A stretch of DNA of 13,816 nt from Rickettsia typhi (GCA_943325485.2 CALPPP020000017.1:1-13816); one strand, 5' to 3'; numbered from the stretch's first letter, positions 1 through 8,794 are shown. A program made the numbers and translations. The notes: generated by a model from the sequence alone, not told the origin.

Positions 1-357
1 GCCATCGAGCAAAACCACGATGCCAAAGGCATCATTTGGCCCGACGCCTTGGCGCCCTTCACCGTGGTGATTTGCCCCATCGGCCCCGACCGCAGCCCCG
101 ATGTCAAAGCCGCCGCCGACAACCTCTATGTCGATTTGCTGGCTGCTGGTGTGGACGTGATCTTGGACGACCGCGGAGAGCGCCCCGGCGCCATGTTTGC
201 CGACTGGGAGTTGATCGGCGTGCCGCACCGCGTGACCATTGGCGACAAAGGTTTGAAAGACGGTTTGGTGGAATACCAGCACCGTCGCGATACCGAGGCG
301 AGCAAGGTGGCTGTGGGTGAGGTGTTGGGGTTGTTGAGGGCGAAGTTGGGCGTTTAA
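1..357 (+). CDS. proS: Prolyl-tRNA synthetase, C-terminal fragment (partial at window start)
   Basis: This is the 3' end of proS; the reading frame is open from base 1 and ends at TAA 355-357, so the N-terminal catalytic part lies outside the window. ProS charges tRNA-Pro with proline in the cytoplasm. The 118 visible residues match the C-terminal anticodon-binding domain of the bacterial enzyme: [15 protein letters not shown] at the start, then a PIGPD strand, a [18 protein letters not shown] segment and the usual GDKGLKDG and EYQHRR region. The end (RAKLGV) is where family members normally finish, so nothing appears to be missing downstream. A second plus-strand gene follows after 31 bases and may be read from the same transcript. 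The identification is firm; only the upstream boundary is unknown. Confidence 0.96.
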   Translation, partial: AIEQNHDAKGIIWPDALAPFTVVICPIGPDRSPDVKAAADNLYVDLLAAGVDVILDDRGERPGAMFADWELIGVPHRVTIGDKGLKDGLVEYQHRRDTEASKVAVGEVLGLLRAKLGV

Positions 358-388
358 ACCCAAATCTTGTTTAGGGTACCTCAGGCGC

Positions 389-1024
389 ATGTTTAATTTC
401 CCCAAATGGCTGATTGCAAGCTTACTTTGCCTTGCATACAGCATCACCTGTGCCGGCCCCCAACGCGAAGAGCACTTGGCCGACTCGGTGCGCATCGCCA
501 TGTCGTCTGCAGTGGCCGACCTGCCACCCCCCACCCCTTACTTGCCCACGGCGCAAGACGAGCAGGCTTACCAACAGTGGCTGGCACACACCCAAACCCT
601 GCTCGCGAAAAAACTCCAAAACAAGCGCGGCCAAGTTCGCTTGCCCGAACTGGCGACACCCGAACTTCAGCAGATGTTTTTGCAAACCGTTTGGTATGAA
701 AGTCGCCGCGCCGCGTTGGATCCCAGCTTGGTGATGGGCTTGATCGAGGTCGAGAGTGGATTTAGAAAATTTGCCATCAGCAGCGCAGGTGCGCGGGGCG
801 TGATGCAGGTCATGCCGTTTTGGACCCGACAGTTGTCAACGGCAAACGCATCGGTGCTGTTTCAGTGGCAAGCCAATATGCGATTTGGCTGCGTGATCTT
901 GCGTCACTATTTGGCGCTAGAGCAGGGCGATATGAATATGGCTTTGGGGCGCTACAACGGCAGCCGCGGACAGCTGGCGTACCCTCAGGCAGTTTTGGCT
1001 GCACAGCGGCGCTGGCAGCCCTGA
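389..1024 (+). CDS. Secreted lytic transglycosylase, SLT family
   Basis: A predicted periplasmic murein lytic transglycosylase of 211 residues, which would cleave the MurNAc-GlcNAc bond of peptidoglycan and leave a 1,6-anhydro end. Residues 1-22 look like a signal peptide (Lys6, hydrophobic core, cleavage probably after Ala22). Cys21 is not in a good lipobox, so a lipoprotein is less likely. The SLT domain covers about residues 95-205: the probable catalytic acid is Glu122 in VESGF, followed by SSAGARGVMQVMP (131-143), the FGCVILRHYL helix and GRYNGSRG (187-194), the counterpart of the family's GYNAG motif. It is a minimal enzyme without an obvious LysM or other wall-binding domain; residues 23-95 are Pro/Gln rich. 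ATG 389 has only a weak AGG upstream, and the gene may be co-transcribed with proS. It ends 17 bases from the convergent grxD. Confidence 0.88.
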   Translation: MFNFPKWLIASLLCLAYSITCAGPQREEHLADSVRIAMSSAVADLPPPTPYLPTAQDEQAYQQWLAHTQTLLAKKLQNKRGQVRLPELATPELQQMFLQTVWYESRRAALDPSLVMGLIEVESGFRKFAISSAGARGVMQVMPFWTRQLSTANASVLFQWQANMRFGCVILRHYLALEQGDMNMALGRYNGSRGQLAYPQAVLAAQRRWQP

Positions 1025-1041
1025 GCTTTAAATAAGGGGGA

Positions 1042-1359
1042 TTAAGCGCCCAATAACTTAGGCAGTTCGCCGCTTTCGTACATCTCGGTCATGATGTCCG
1101 AGCCACCAACAAATTCACCCTTGATGTAGAGCTGGGGAATGGTGGGCCAGTTGCTGTATTCCTTGATGCCTTGACGGATATCGGCGTCGTCCAGCACATT
1201 GACGGTGGTCATGGTTTTGGTGTCCACGCCGCTGGCTTTGAGCAACTGAATTGCGCGGCCGGAAAAACCACACATGGGAAAGTTGGCATTGCCTTTCATG
1301 AACAACACGATGTCGTTACTTTTGACCAATTGGTCGATACGTTGTTGCACATCACTCAT
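1042..1359 (-). CDS. grxD: Monothiol glutaredoxin, Grx4 (CGFS) type
   Basis: A 105-residue single-domain monothiol glutaredoxin. The active-site motif CGFS is at residues 30-33, preceded by the glutathione-contact lysine in MKGN (Lys22) and followed by WPTIPQLYIKGEFVGGSDI (71-89), which carries the cis-proline and GG-SD glutathione-binding features. CGFS glutaredoxins form dimers that share a glutathione-ligated [2Fe-2S] cluster and deliver clusters or sense iron in the cytoplasm, rather than acting mainly as disulfide reductases. Length equals that of E. coli Grx4 within about ten residues. ATG 1359 is supported by a GGGAG Shine-Dalgarno sequence about eight bases upstream on the minus strand. 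It is the last gene of the hemA-prfA-prmC-grxD run, 46 bases after prmC. Confidence 0.96.
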   Translation of the reverse strand: MSDVQQRIDQLVKSNDIVLFMKGNANFPMCGFSGRAIQLLKASGVDTKTMTTVNVLDDADIRQGIKEYSNWPTIPQLYIKGEFVGGSDIMTEMYESGELPKLLGA

Positions 1360-1362
1360 ATA

Positions 1363-1372
1363 AAACTCCCAT
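1363..1372 (-). promoter_or_regulatory. Ribosome binding site of grxD
   Basis: On the minus strand the bases TATGGGAGTT lie just before ATG 1359; GGGAG is a good Shine-Dalgarno match at normal spacing. It fixes the grxD start and stands out because hemA, prfA, ubiJ and ubiB in this window have no comparable site. Confidence 0.7.
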
Positions 1373-1379
1373 AAACGCT

Positions 1380-1391
1380 GGGCTTTTGCCC
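1380..1391. repeat. Short inverted repeat in the prmC-grxD gap
   Basis: GGGC-TTTT-GCCC (plus strand; GGGC-AAAA-GCCC as transcribed on the minus strand) can form a four-base-pair stem with a four-base loop in the 46-base space between prmC and grxD. No T-run follows on the minus strand, so it is not a convincing intrinsic terminator. It could be a processing or partial stop point that changes the grxD level relative to the upstream genes, or chance. Confidence 0.25.
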
Positions 1392-1405
1392 GTTCAGATA
1401 GACCA

Positions 1406-2227
1406 TTATTTCATTTCTGGCCAGCAACCCCCGCTGCAACGCTTTATGCCCGCAAGGTCCACACGGCTTTGCACCTGCAAAAAGCCATGCTTTTCAAGCA
1501 AGGCACACACCTGAGGTGCTTGGTCAAAACCATGTTCCAGCAGCAGCCAGGCACCTGGATGCAGGTGTTTGGGGGCTTCTTTAATGATGTGGCGAATGTC
1601 GTCCAAACCGTCCACCCCGCTGACCAAGGCTTGGCGCGGCTCTGCATTCAAGGCCGGCAAATGCGGGTCGCCTTCTGCAATATAAGGCGGGTTGGCGACG
1701 ATCAGGTCAAACTTACCCTGCAACTGCGCAAACCAGTTGCTGTGCACAAAATTCACTGCCAGGGACAAGGCTTGGGCATTGCCACTCGCCAAGACCAAGG
1801 CGTCAGCGCTCGCGTCCACCGCGCTCACGTGCCAATCTGGACGGGCATGTTGCAAGGCCAAAGCGATGGCGCCGCTGCCGGTACCAAGGTCCAGCACTTG
1901 CGCTTGCTCAAGGCCCAGCGACAAAGCCCAGTCCACCAAAGTCTCGGTATCGGGGCGGGGTACCAGCGCACGTGCATCTGTTTGCAAGGTGAGGCCATGA
2001 AAGTCTTGAAAGCCGGTTAAATACGCCAAGGGTTCGTGTTGCAGACGCCGTTGCACCACAGCATGGAACTTGTCTACAACGTCAGCGCTGAGTTCATCCA
2101 CATCGTGTAACAGCAACCAAGCGCGGTCGTGCCGATCGCGGCCCAAAGCATGCAGCATCAAGGTCTGTGCCTCCAAGCGGTCCAGTCCCAAGCCATGAGC
2201 CTGTTTCAACGCTTGGGCAATGTTCAC
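1406..2227 (-). CDS. prmC: Peptide chain release factor N5-glutamine methyltransferase
   Basis: PrmC (HemK) transfers a methyl group from S-adenosylmethionine to the glutamine of the GGQ motif in release factors, which raises termination efficiency. The 273 residues show an N-terminal helical substrate-binding part (about 1-85), LVPRPDTE (88-95), the SAM-binding motif [10 protein letters not shown] (113-122) and the catalytic NPPY (179-182) that holds the target glutamine amide. Length is close to the E. coli protein (277). The start is GTG at 2227: the bases GTGA are shared with the prfA stop codon TGA, a four-base overlap, and GGAAGG lies about eight bases upstream. Translation is therefore probably coupled to prfA, whose product is its substrate. 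A start further in would remove family residues. Confidence 0.95.
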   Translation of the reverse strand: MNIAQALKQAHGLGLDRLEAQTLMLHALGRDRHDRAWLLLHDVDELSADVVDKFHAVVQRRLQHEPLAYLTGFQDFHGLTLQTDARALVPRPDTETLVDWALSLGLEQAQVLDLGTGSGAIALALQHARPDWHVSAVDASADALVLASGNAQALSLAVNFVHSNWFAQLQGKFDLIVANPPYIAEGDPHLPALNAEPRQALVSGVDGLDDIRHIIKEAPKHLHPGAWLLLEHGFDQAPQVCALLEKHGFLQVQSRVDLAGIKRCSGGCWPEMK

Positions 2228-3312
2228 CCAGCACCTTCCAACGCCGCCAGTTGTTCGGCGGCTTCATAGGCTTGCAAGGCTTCGATCACATCGCCTAAAT
2301 CGCCTTCCATGATGCCCAAGAGTTTGTACAAGGTAAGGTTGATGCGGTGGTCGGTGAAACGGCCTTGTGGGAAGTTGTAGGTGCGTATGCGGTCAGACCG
2401 GTCACCGCTGCCAATCAGGCTTTTGCGCTCAGCCGCATCTTTGGCGGCACGTTCAGAGCGGTCTTTTTCTTGAATACGTGCGGTCAATACACGCAGTGCT
2501 TGCGCTTTGTTGCTGTGCTGGCTTCGTCCATCTTGGCACTCCGCCACGATGCCGGTGGGCAAATGGGTGATGCGCACCGCAGAGTCGGTTTTGTTGATGT
2601 GCTGCCCGCCTGCACCACTGGCGCGGAAGGTATCGATGCGTAAATCTGCTGGGTTGATTTGAATGGCCTGTGCTTCATCAGGCTCAGCCAAGACTGCCAC
2701 GGTGCAAGCGCTGGTGTGTATGCGCCCCTGAGTTTCGGTGGCAGGTACGCGTTGCACACGGTGGCCGCCCGACTCGAACTTCAAAGCGCCGTAAACCCCA
2801 GCGCCTTCGATGCGTATCACCACTTCTTTGTAGCCGCCCAACTCGCTGGGTGACTCGCTGATCACCTCGACACGCCAACTTTGGTTGGCGCAATAACGGG
2901 AGTACATGCGCAGCAAATCGCCGGCGAACAAGGCAGATTCATCGCCGCCAGTGCCAGCGCGGATTTCCAAGAAAGCGTTGCGGGCGTCGTCGGGGTCTTT
3001 GGGCAGCAACATGCGTTGCAACTGCGCTTCAATTGCCACAATGGCAGGCTCGGCGCTGGCAATTTCTTCGTGCGCCATGGCTTGCACATCAGGGTCAGGG
3101 TCTTGCAGCATGGCTTGCGCGGCGTTCACATCGGCTTGCAGCTGTGTCCATTTTTGGTAAGGGCTGACCAAGGCCACCACCTCGGCGTGCTCACGCGACA
3201 AAGCCATGAACTGCGTCATGTCTTTCATGATGTCTTCGCGGGAGAGCAAAAAATCCAGCTCGGACAAACGTTGCACCGAACGCTCTAACTGAGCGCGCAT
3301 AAAGGGTTTCAT
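2224..3312 (-). CDS. prfA: Peptide chain release factor 1
   Basis: RF1 recognises UAA and UAG in the ribosomal A site and triggers release of the finished protein. The 362-residue protein carries the tripeptide anticodon PAT (190-192, in [13 protein letters not shown]), which separates RF1 from RF2 (SPF), and the catalytic GGQ at 235-237 within [18 protein letters not shown]. The N-terminal [10 protein letters not shown] aligns with E. coli MKPSIVAKLE, which supports the ATG at 3312 over the ATG four codons later. No Shine-Dalgarno sequence is visible before this start (the upstream bases are pyrimidine rich), so initiation probably depends on coupling to hemA, which ends 14 bases upstream. 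The gene's own stop is TGA, a codon read by RF2 and not by RF1. Confidence 0.97.
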   Translation of the reverse strand: MKPFMRAQLERSVQRLSELDFLLSREDIMKDMTQFMALSREHAEVVALVSPYQKWTQLQADVNAAQAMLQDPDPDVQAMAHEEIASAEPAIVAIEAQLQRMLLPKDPDDARNAFLEIRAGTGGDESALFAGDLLRMYSRYCANQSWRVEVISESPSELGGYKEVVIRIEGAGVYGALKFESGGHRVQRVPATETQGRIHTSACTVAVLAEPDEAQAIQINPADLRIDTFRASGAGGQHINKTDSAVRITHLPTGIVAECQDGRSQHSNKAQALRVLTARIQEKDRSERAAKDAAERKSLIGSGDRSDRIRTYNFPQGRFTDHRINLTLYKLLGIMEGDLGDVIEALQAYEAAEQLAALEGAG

Positions 3313-3326
3313 GGGGGAGGCAGCAG

Positions 3327-4586
3327 CTAACGCGAGCTGCGCAAAAAGAAATGTTCGATGGCGCTTCGCGCTTGTTGACGCGCTTGCGGGTCGTCTGAGT
3401 GCAACTCCGACATGGCTCCGTGCAACATTTTGTGTGCAAGGTTTTTGGACATGCTGTCCAGCACAGCTTCGACAGATTCGCCCTTGGCCAGCAGTTTGTG
3501 TGCCTTTTGAAGCTCACCAGCGCGCCACGTCTCGGCTTGCTGGTTGAGTTGTTGAATCAGCGGCACATCGCTGCGTTGGTCCAGCCAATTGACAAAGCTT
3601 TGCACACCGGCGTCGATGATCACCTCGGCTTCGGCCACAGCGGCTTGGCGGCTGGCTTGGCCGGTTTGCACCACTTGCGATAAATCGTCCACCGTGTAGA
3701 GGTAGACGTCGCGCAAAGACTTCACTTCCGGTTCGATGTCACGGGGTACGGCCAAATCAACCATGAACATAGGGCGGTTGCGGCGTTTTTTCAGAGCACG
3801 CTCCACCGCACCCAAACCGATCAGCGGCAAGGTACTGGCCGTGCAGCTGATGACAGCGTCGAATTCGTGCAAGCGGTCGGGTAAATCGGCCAAACGCATC
3901 ACGTCGGCTTTGAGTTGAACCGCCAAGCGTTCGCCACGTTCTTGCGTGCGGTTGGCAACCACCATCGACTTAGGATTTTTGGCCGCGAAATGCGTGGCAC
4001 ACAACTCGATCATCTCGCCTGCACCCACAAACAACACATGGATTTGGCTCAGGTCTTCAAACAATTGCGCCGCCAGTCGCACCGAAGCAGCCGACATGCT
4101 GATGCTGTGGGCGCCAATTTCGGTGGAACTGCGCACCTGTTTGGCCACCGCGAAAGAGCGTTGGAACATTTGGTGCAAGGTGGAACCCAAAGCGCCCACC
4201 TCGCGAGCCACCCGCACCGCGTCTTTCATTTGTCCCAAGATTTGCGGCTCGCCAAGTACCATGGAGTCCAAACCGCTGGCCACGCGAAAAGCGTGGCGCG
4301 CTGCTTCGTTGTCGACCAAGGTGTAGATGTGGTCGTGCAAGCTGTCGGGGCTCACGCCACCAGACTCGGCCAACCACTGCAGCGTCTGGGGCATGGCGAT
4401 TTCTTGCGATGCGCAATAAATTTCGGTGCGGTTGCAAGTGGAGAGGATGGTGGCCTCGGTTTGCGAGCCAAAACTTTGACGCAAACCGTCGAGCACAGGC
4501 CCGACTTGCTCAATGGCAAATGCGAACCGGCCCCGCAAATCGAGCGGAGCGGTGGTGTGGTTGAGTCCTAGCGCCCATACAGACAT
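3327..4586 (-). CDS. hemA: Glutamyl-tRNA reductase
   Basis: HemA reduces glutamyl-tRNA to glutamate-1-semialdehyde with NADPH, the first committed step of C5-pathway heme and tetrapyrrole synthesis, in the cytoplasm. The 419-residue length matches E. coli HemA (418). Seen in order: the start [18 protein letters not shown], the catalytic cysteine Cys51 in STCNRTEIY, the GEPQILGQ segment (112-119) that contacts substrate, the NADPH-binding GAGEMIEL (188-195) and a C-terminal dimerisation helix region. It heads the minus-strand operon with prfA, prmC and grxD, the same hemA-prfA-prmC order as in E. coli. The ATG at 4586 has no Shine-Dalgarno site, and a perfect TATAAT lies only about eight bases upstream, which suggests a leaderless or nearly leaderless message. 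Confidence 0.97.
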   Translation of the reverse strand: MSVWALGLNHTTAPLDLRGRFAFAIEQVGPVLDGLRQSFGSQTEATILSTCNRTEIYCASQEIAMPQTLQWLAESGGVSPDSLHDHIYTLVDNEAARHAFRVASGLDSMVLGEPQILGQMKDAVRVAREVGALGSTLHQMFQRSFAVAKQVRSSTEIGAHSISMSAASVRLAAQLFEDLSQIHVLFVGAGEMIELCATHFAAKNPKSMVVANRTQERGERLAVQLKADVMRLADLPDRLHEFDAVISCTASTLPLIGLGAVERALKKRRNRPMFMVDLAVPRDIEPEVKSLRDVYLYTVDDLSQVVQTGQASRQAAVAEAEVIIDAGVQSFVNWLDQRSDVPLIQQLNQQAETWRAGELQKAHKLLAKGESVEAVLDSMSKNLAHKMLHGAMSELHSDDPQARQQARSAIEHFFLRSSR

Positions 4587-4593
4587 AGTGGGG

Positions 4594-4599
4594 ATTATA
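4594..4599 (-). promoter_or_regulatory. Candidate -10 element of the hemA operon promoter
   Basis: The minus strand reads TATAAT here, a perfect sigma-70 -10 hexamer, in the 23-base gap before hemA. Normal -10 to start spacing puts transcription start at about 4586-4588, on or next to the hemA ATG. The sequence 17 bases further upstream (ACAAGC) is a poor -35 match, so the promoter may be weak or activator dependent, or the start may lie elsewhere inside the divergent gene. Confidence 0.5.
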
Positions 4600-4603
4600 A
4601 AAT
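4596..4603 (+). promoter_or_regulatory. Candidate -10 element of the plus-strand operon promoter
   Basis: The plus strand reads TATAAAAT, giving TATAAA (4596-4601) or TAAAAT (4598-4603) as possible -10 hexamers that overlap the hemA -10 on the other strand. Predicted transcription start is about 4608-4610, at the ATG of the next gene. No good -35 hexamer is visible at 16-18 bases. Confidence 0.4.
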
Positions 4604-4609
4604 TTCAGG

Positions 4610-4888
4610 ATGGATAGCTTGTCGCTTATTGTGCACTTAGTCAATTTTTTAGCTCCAGCGGTCTTCATGGCAGCTTGGATGGGGGTTCTTACTCGGCTTT
4701 TGTGGCGCCATAAACCCTCGCTGGTTAAACCTTGGCAGCAATTTGTCCTGAACAGTCTGGCGGGCATGGTTGTTCTGATGGGCGGACTGGTGTTGGGCGG
4801 GCAAGACGGCAAGATGCTGACCTACACCTTGCTGGTGGTGGTATGCGCTTCTTTGCAATGGGTATTTTTCAGGGCGTGGCGTCGCTGA
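4610..4888 (+). CDS. Small three-helix membrane protein, function unknown
   Basis: A 92-residue hydrophobic protein that I do not recognise as a named family. Three membrane segments are visible: about residues 5-30 (VHLVNFLAPAVFMAAWMGVL), 45-64 (rich in Val, Gly, Leu and Met) and 69-88 (YTLLVVVCASLQWVFF). The loop between helices 1 and 2 is basic (RHKPSLVK) and the C-terminus ends RAWRR, so both may face the cytoplasm by the positive-inside rule on opposite helix ends. It starts at ATG 4610, directly after a candidate -10 element and with AGG too close to serve as a normal ribosome site, and ends 30 bases before the large dehydrogenase. Position suggests a membrane partner of that enzyme, but this is inference. 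Codon use and hydrophobic pattern support a real gene. Confidence 0.72.
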   Translation: MDSLSLIVHLVNFLAPAVFMAAWMGVLTRLLWRHKPSLVKPWQQFVLNSLAGMVVLMGGLVLGGQDGKMLTYTLLVVVCASLQWVFFRAWRR

Positions 4889-4901
4889 AATCTGCCTAGG
4901 G

Positions 4902-4907
4902 TAATAT
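4902..4907 (+). promoter_or_regulatory. Possible -10 element before the FAD/Fe-S dehydrogenase gene
   Basis: TAATAT in the 30-base gap before ATG 4919 would give a leader of about five bases. The gap has no Shine-Dalgarno sequence (the bases before ATG are pyrimidine rich, CACCTCCCCT). No clear -35 is seen, so this may be chance. Confidence 0.2.
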
Positions 4908-4918
4908 TCACCTCCCCT

Positions 4919-7900
4919 ATGAACGCACCTACGCCTTTGCCCCCATTGCTGGAGGCTGACCAAGACATCCAGCGATCAAGGGAAATCCCCTACAACTACA
5001 CCTCGTTTTCCGATAGAGAAATCGTTATTCGTCTGCTGGGTTCAAGCGCTTGGCAAACCTTAGAAACCTTGCGCCAAGAGCGCAAAACCGGACGCTCTGC
5101 GCGTATGTTGTTTGAGGTTTTGGGCGACATCTGGGTGGTGCAACGCAACCCCTATTTGCAAGACGATTTATTGGACAACCCCAAGCGACGGCAACAACTG
5201 GTGCAAGCTTTGCAACACCGCTTGGGTGAGATCGACAAGCGCCGCGATACCGCCCATGAACGCGAACGCGACGGTATGGTGGTGCAGTTGTTGGATGCGG
5301 CTCGCTTGTGTGTCAAAGCTTTTGCCCAAAGCTTTGATGAGGTCGGTCTTTTGCGCAAGAAAGCCCATAAAGCTTTGCGCAAATGCACCTATGACAACAA
5401 TATCCGCTTTGACGCCATGAGCCGTGTGTCGCATGTGACCGATGCCACCGATTGGCGGGTGGAATACCCGTTTGTGGTGTTGGCGCCTGACACAGAAGCA
5501 GAAATGGCCAAGCTGGTCAAAGCCTGCATTGATTTGGGTTTGACCATCGTGCCGCGCGGTGGTGGTACTGGCTACACCGGTGGCGCCATTCCGCTCAGTT
5601 GGAAAAGTGCGGTCATCAACACCGAAAAATTGCAAGCGCTTGGCAAAGTGGAAATGCTGCAATTGCCGGGCTTGAACCACGCCTTTGCCACGATTGCCAC
5701 CGAAGCTGGCGTGGTCACCCAACGCGTCGCCGATGCCGCTGAGCAAGCCGGTTTTGTGTTTGCGGTCGACCCGACCTCCGCTGAAGCCTCTTGCATCGGC
5801 GGCAATATCGCCATGAATGCAGGCGGCAAAAAAGCGGTGTTGTGGGGCACGGCGCTGGACAACTTGGCCAGCTGGCGCATGGTCACCCCAGACGCGCAAT
5901 GGTTGGAGGTGGTACGTTTGAACCACAACCTAGGGAAGATTCACGACGCAGAAATGGCCAGTTTTGAATTGCGCTATTTCCAAGCCGATGGCGTCACTCC
6001 TATTCGCACACAGCGCTTGGATATTCCCGGGGCAAGTTTTCGCAAAGCCGGCCTGGGCAAAGACGTCACAGATAAATTTTTGAGTGGCTTACCCGGCATC
6101 CAAAAAGAGGGATGTGATGGCTTGATCACCAGTGCACGGTGGATTTTGCATCGCATGCCTGCGCATACACGCACCGTTTGCTTGGAGTTCTTTGGCCATG
6201 CCCGCGAAGCGGTGCCCAGCATCGTGGACATCAAAAACTATATGTTCGAGTTGGGCAAAACCAGTGGCACGGTACTGGCGGGTTTGGAGCACTTAGACCG
6301 CCGCTATTTGAAAGCGGTGGGCTACACCACCAAGTCCAAGCGCGGCGGTTTGCCCAATATGGTGCTGTTTGGCGATATCGCTGGCGACGATGCCGATGCG
6401 GTGGCCCGTGCCACCTCCGAGGTCATTCGTTTGGCCAACGCCAGAACGGGCGAGGGCTTTGTGGCAGTCAGCGCCGAGGCGCGTAAAAAGTTTTGGCTGG
6501 ACCGCAAACGCACCGCCGCCATTAGCCGCCACACCAATGCCTTCAAAATCAATGAAGACGTGGTCATTCCCTTGCCTCGCATGGCCGAGTACACCGACGG
6601 CATAGAGCGCATCAACATCGAGTTGTCGTTGCGTAACAAGATTGCGCTGTGCGATGCGCTCACCCATTTGCTCAGCCATGGCGCTTTGCCTTTGGGTGAA
6701 GTCTCTGAAGACAGCGAAGCGCCCTCGCCAGAGTTACTGCAAGAGCGGGTGACGCAAGCGTTGGAGTTGCTCCATGAAGTTAAAACACGCTGGTCTGCAT
6801 GGCTGATCGGCATTGACCACTTCTTCCCTGGCTTACAAAGCCACAGCCTGCGGGCCAGCTGGAAAACCGAGTTGCGCCAGCCCTTGCACAGTTTGTTCAA
6901 TGGCGTGGCTTTTGCCCCTTTGCGTCAAGCGCTGGACGCCACCCATCAACGGGTTTTGAAAGGCCGTGTGTGGGCCGCCTTGCACATGCATGCCGGTGAT
7001 GGCAATGTGCACACCAACCTTCCCGTCAACAGCGATGATTACGAGATGCTGCAAACCGCGCATGAAGCGGTGGACCGCATCATGGCCTTGGCGCGGTCCC
7101 TCGACGGCGTGATTTCTGGCGAGCACGGCATTGGTATCACCAAGTTGGCCTATCTGACCGACGCTGAGTTACAGCCTTTTGCCGACTACAAACAACGCAT
7201 AGACCCAAAGGGCCACTTCAACCAAGGCAAGTTGCTGAGAAAAGCCTTGCCCGCCAATGAACAACGAAGCGCAGACCTGACTCAAGCCTATACCCCCAGT
7301 TTTGGCTTGATGGGCCACGAGTCTTTGATCATGCAGCAGTCAGATATTGGCGCTATTTCTGATTCCATCAAAGACTGTTTACGCTGTGGTAAATGCAAAC
7401 CGGTGTGTGCCACCCATGTACCAGGTGCAAATTTGCTCTACAGCCCGCGTGACAAAATTTTGGCAACCTCTTTGCTGATAGAGGCTTTTCTTTACGAAGA
7501 GCAAACGCGCCGTGGTGTGTCCATCAAGCATTGGCAAGAATTCGAGGATGTGGCTGACCACTGCACGGTTTGCCACAAATGCGCCAGCCCTTGTCCCGTC
7601 AAAATTGACTTTGGCGATGTCACCATGGCCATGCGCAATTTGCTGCGCAAAATGGGTCAGCAAAGTTTTCGCCCCGCTTCGTCTTTTCAGTCTTGGTTGG
7701 TGACCACGGTCAATCCCCAGGCGATCAACTTTGGCCATCAACTCACCCGAGTTGCCATGCAAGCCCAGCGCTGGGCCAACCAAGCCTTTCATGTGCTGGC
7801 CAAGCAACAAACACAGCAACCGCCGGCCAGCGTAGGTGCGCCCACCATCAAGGCGCAAGTGGTGCATTTTGTGAATAAAAAAATGCCCAAAGGCTTGCCA

Positions 7901-8785
7901 AACAAAACGGCCAGAGCCTTGCTAGACATCGAAGACCAAGACTATGTGCCCATCATCCGTAACCCGCAAACCACCAGCGCAGACGCGGAGGCGGTGTTTT
8001 ATTTTCCAGGTTGCGGCTCAGAGCGCTTGTTCAGCCAAGTAGGCTTGGCAACCCAAGCCATGTTGTGGCACGCCGGTGTGCAGACTGTTTTGCCCCCTGG
8101 GTATTTGTGCTGCGGCTACCCACAGCGTGGCTCGGGACAGCAAGACAAGGCTGACAAAATCATCACTGACAACCGCGTGTTGTTTCACCGCGTGGCCAAT
8201 ACCTTGAATTACCTTGACATCAAAACCGTGGTGGTGAGTTGCGGCACCTGTTTTGACCAATTGCAGGGCTATGAGTTCGACAAAATATTCCCTGGCTCAC
8301 GTATTTTGGATATCCATGAATACTTGCTTGAAAAACAGCTGAGCTTGCCTGCAGGCGGTGCCTACCTGTACCACGACCCTTGTCACAGTCCGATGAAACA
8401 GCAAGCGCCCATGAAAACGGTCAAAGCCTTGCTGGGCGAACAAGTGCTCGAGAGCAAACGTTGCTGCGGCGAAAGCGGTGGCTTGGCCTATTCACGCCCC
8501 GATGTATCTACCCAAATTCGTTTTCGCAAAGAGCAAGAAATTCGCTTGGGTGAAGAGGCGTTGCGCGAGAAAAACTGGGTCGCTCCGCAAGAAAACGTCA
8601 AGGTTTTGACCAGTTGTCCCAGTTGCTTGATGGGCTTGAGTCGCTTTCAAGACGATCTCCAAAACGGCTTGCTAGAGGCCGATTACATCGTGGTGGAGAT
8701 GGCCAAAAAAATCTTGGGCGAGCAATGGATGACTGACTATGTTCGCCAAGCCAACAGTGGTGGCATAGAACGTGTTTTGGTTTAA
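4919..8785 (+). CDS. DUF3683-type FAD-linked oxidoreductase with 4Fe-4S and CCG domains
   Basis: A 1288-residue multidomain flavoprotein, probably a D-2-hydroxyacid dehydrogenase passing electrons from FAD through Fe-S centres to a quinone or carrier. Domains in order: a DUF3683-like N-terminus (about 20-175, with [16 protein letters not shown] and a [20 protein letters not shown] stretch split around residue 60); a PCMH FAD-binding domain with [12 protein letters not shown] (212-223); a FAD-oxidase C-terminal domain with [10 protein letters not shown] (689-698) and GEHGIG (734-739), the metal and substrate site of the GlcD/D-lactate dehydrogenase family; two 4Fe-4S motifs, Cys820-823-826-830 and Cys882-885-888-892; then two CCG (HdrB-like) modules with Cys1032, Cys1064-1065, Cys1108, Cys1111 and Cys1155, Cys1182-1183, Cys1233, Cys1236. 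E. coli YdiJ, reported to oxidise D-2-hydroxyglutarate, has related architecture. All key residues are present; the substrate is not determined. Confidence 0.93.
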   Translation: MNAPTPLPPLLEADQDIQRSREIPYNYTSFSDREIVIRLLGSSAWQTLETLRQERKTGRSARMLFEVLGDIWVVQRNPYLQDDLLDNPKRRQQLVQALQHRLGEIDKRRDTAHERERDGMVVQLLDAARLCVKAFAQSFDEVGLLRKKAHKALRKCTYDNNIRFDAMSRVSHVTDATDWRVEYPFVVLAPDTEAEMAKLVKACIDLGLTIVPRGGGTGYTGGAIPLSWKSAVINTEKLQALGKVEMLQLPGLNHAFATIATEAGVVTQRVADAAEQAGFVFAVDPTSAEASCIGGNIAMNAGGKKAVLWGTALDNLASWRMVTPDAQWLEVVRLNHNLGKIHDAEMASFELRYFQADGVTPIRTQRLDIPGASFRKAGLGKDVTDKFLSGLPGIQKEGCDGLITSARWILHRMPAHTRTVCLEFFGHAREAVPSIVDIKNYMFELGKTSGTVLAGLEHLDRRYLKAVGYTTKSKRGGLPNMVLFGDIAGDDADAVARATSEVIRLANARTGEGFVAVSAEARKKFWLDRKRTAAISRHTNAFKINEDVVIPLPRMAEYTDGIERINIELSLRNKIALCDALTHLLSHGALPLGEVSEDSEAPSPELLQERVTQALELLHEVKTRWSAWLIGIDHFFPGLQSHSLRASWKTELRQPLHSLFNGVAFAPLRQALDATHQRVLKGRVWAALHMHAGDGNVHTNLPVNSDDYEMLQTAHEAVDRIMALARSLDGVISGEHGIGITKLAYLTDAELQPFADYKQRIDPKGHFNQGKLLRKALPANEQRSADLTQAYTPSFGLMGHESLIMQQSDIGAISDSIKDCLRCGKCKPVCATHVPGANLLYSPRDKILATSLLIEAFLYEEQTRRGVSIKHWQEFEDVADHCTVCHKCASPCPVKIDFGDVTMAMRNLLRKMGQQSFRPASSFQSWLVTTVNPQAINFGHQLTRVAMQAQRWANQAFHVLAKQQTQQPPASVGAPTIKAQVVHFVNKKMPKGLPNKTARALLDIEDQDYVPIIRNPQTTSADAEAVFYFPGCGSERLFSQVGLATQAMLWHAGVQTVLPPGYLCCGYPQRGSGQQDKADKIITDNRVLFHRVANTLNYLDIKTVVVSCGTCFDQLQGYEFDKIFPGSRILDIHEYLLEKQLSLPAGGAYLYHDPCHSPMKQQAPMKTVKALLGEQVLESKRCCGESGGLAYSRPDVSTQIRFRKEQEIRLGEEALREKNWVAPQENVKVLTSCPSCLMGLSRFQDDLQNGLLEADYIVVEMAKKILGEQWMTDYVRQANSGGIERVLV

Positions 8786-8789
8786 GGAG
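8784..8789 (+). promoter_or_regulatory. Ribosome binding site of the DUF971 gene
   Basis: AAGGAG overlaps the TAA stop of the dehydrogenase gene and sits five bases before ATG 8795. It is the strongest Shine-Dalgarno sequence on the plus strand of this window and confirms the start. Confidence 0.8.
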
Positions 8790-8794
8790 CAGGC

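Noticed and set aside
352..359. GTTTAAAC palindrome at the end of proS
   Set aside because: An eight-base AT-rich palindrome that includes the stop codon; no stem, T-run or known binding-site pattern around it makes it a terminator or operator.
1469..2020. 183-codon plus-strand open frame opposite prmC
   Set aside because: prmC is complete with NPPY and SAM motifs in the correct frame; the opposite product shows no family pattern.
3915..4571. Long open frame on the plus strand opposite hemA (218 codons)
   Set aside because: It lies wholly antisense to a complete, motif-bearing hemA; its protein is rich in His, Gln and Arg without recognisable motifs, as expected of a shadow frame.
5168..5926. 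252-codon minus-strand open frame opposite the FAD dehydrogenase
   Set aside because: Antisense to the FAD-binding domain, where the plus-strand protein matches its family throughout; no motif, start signal or neighbour supports it.
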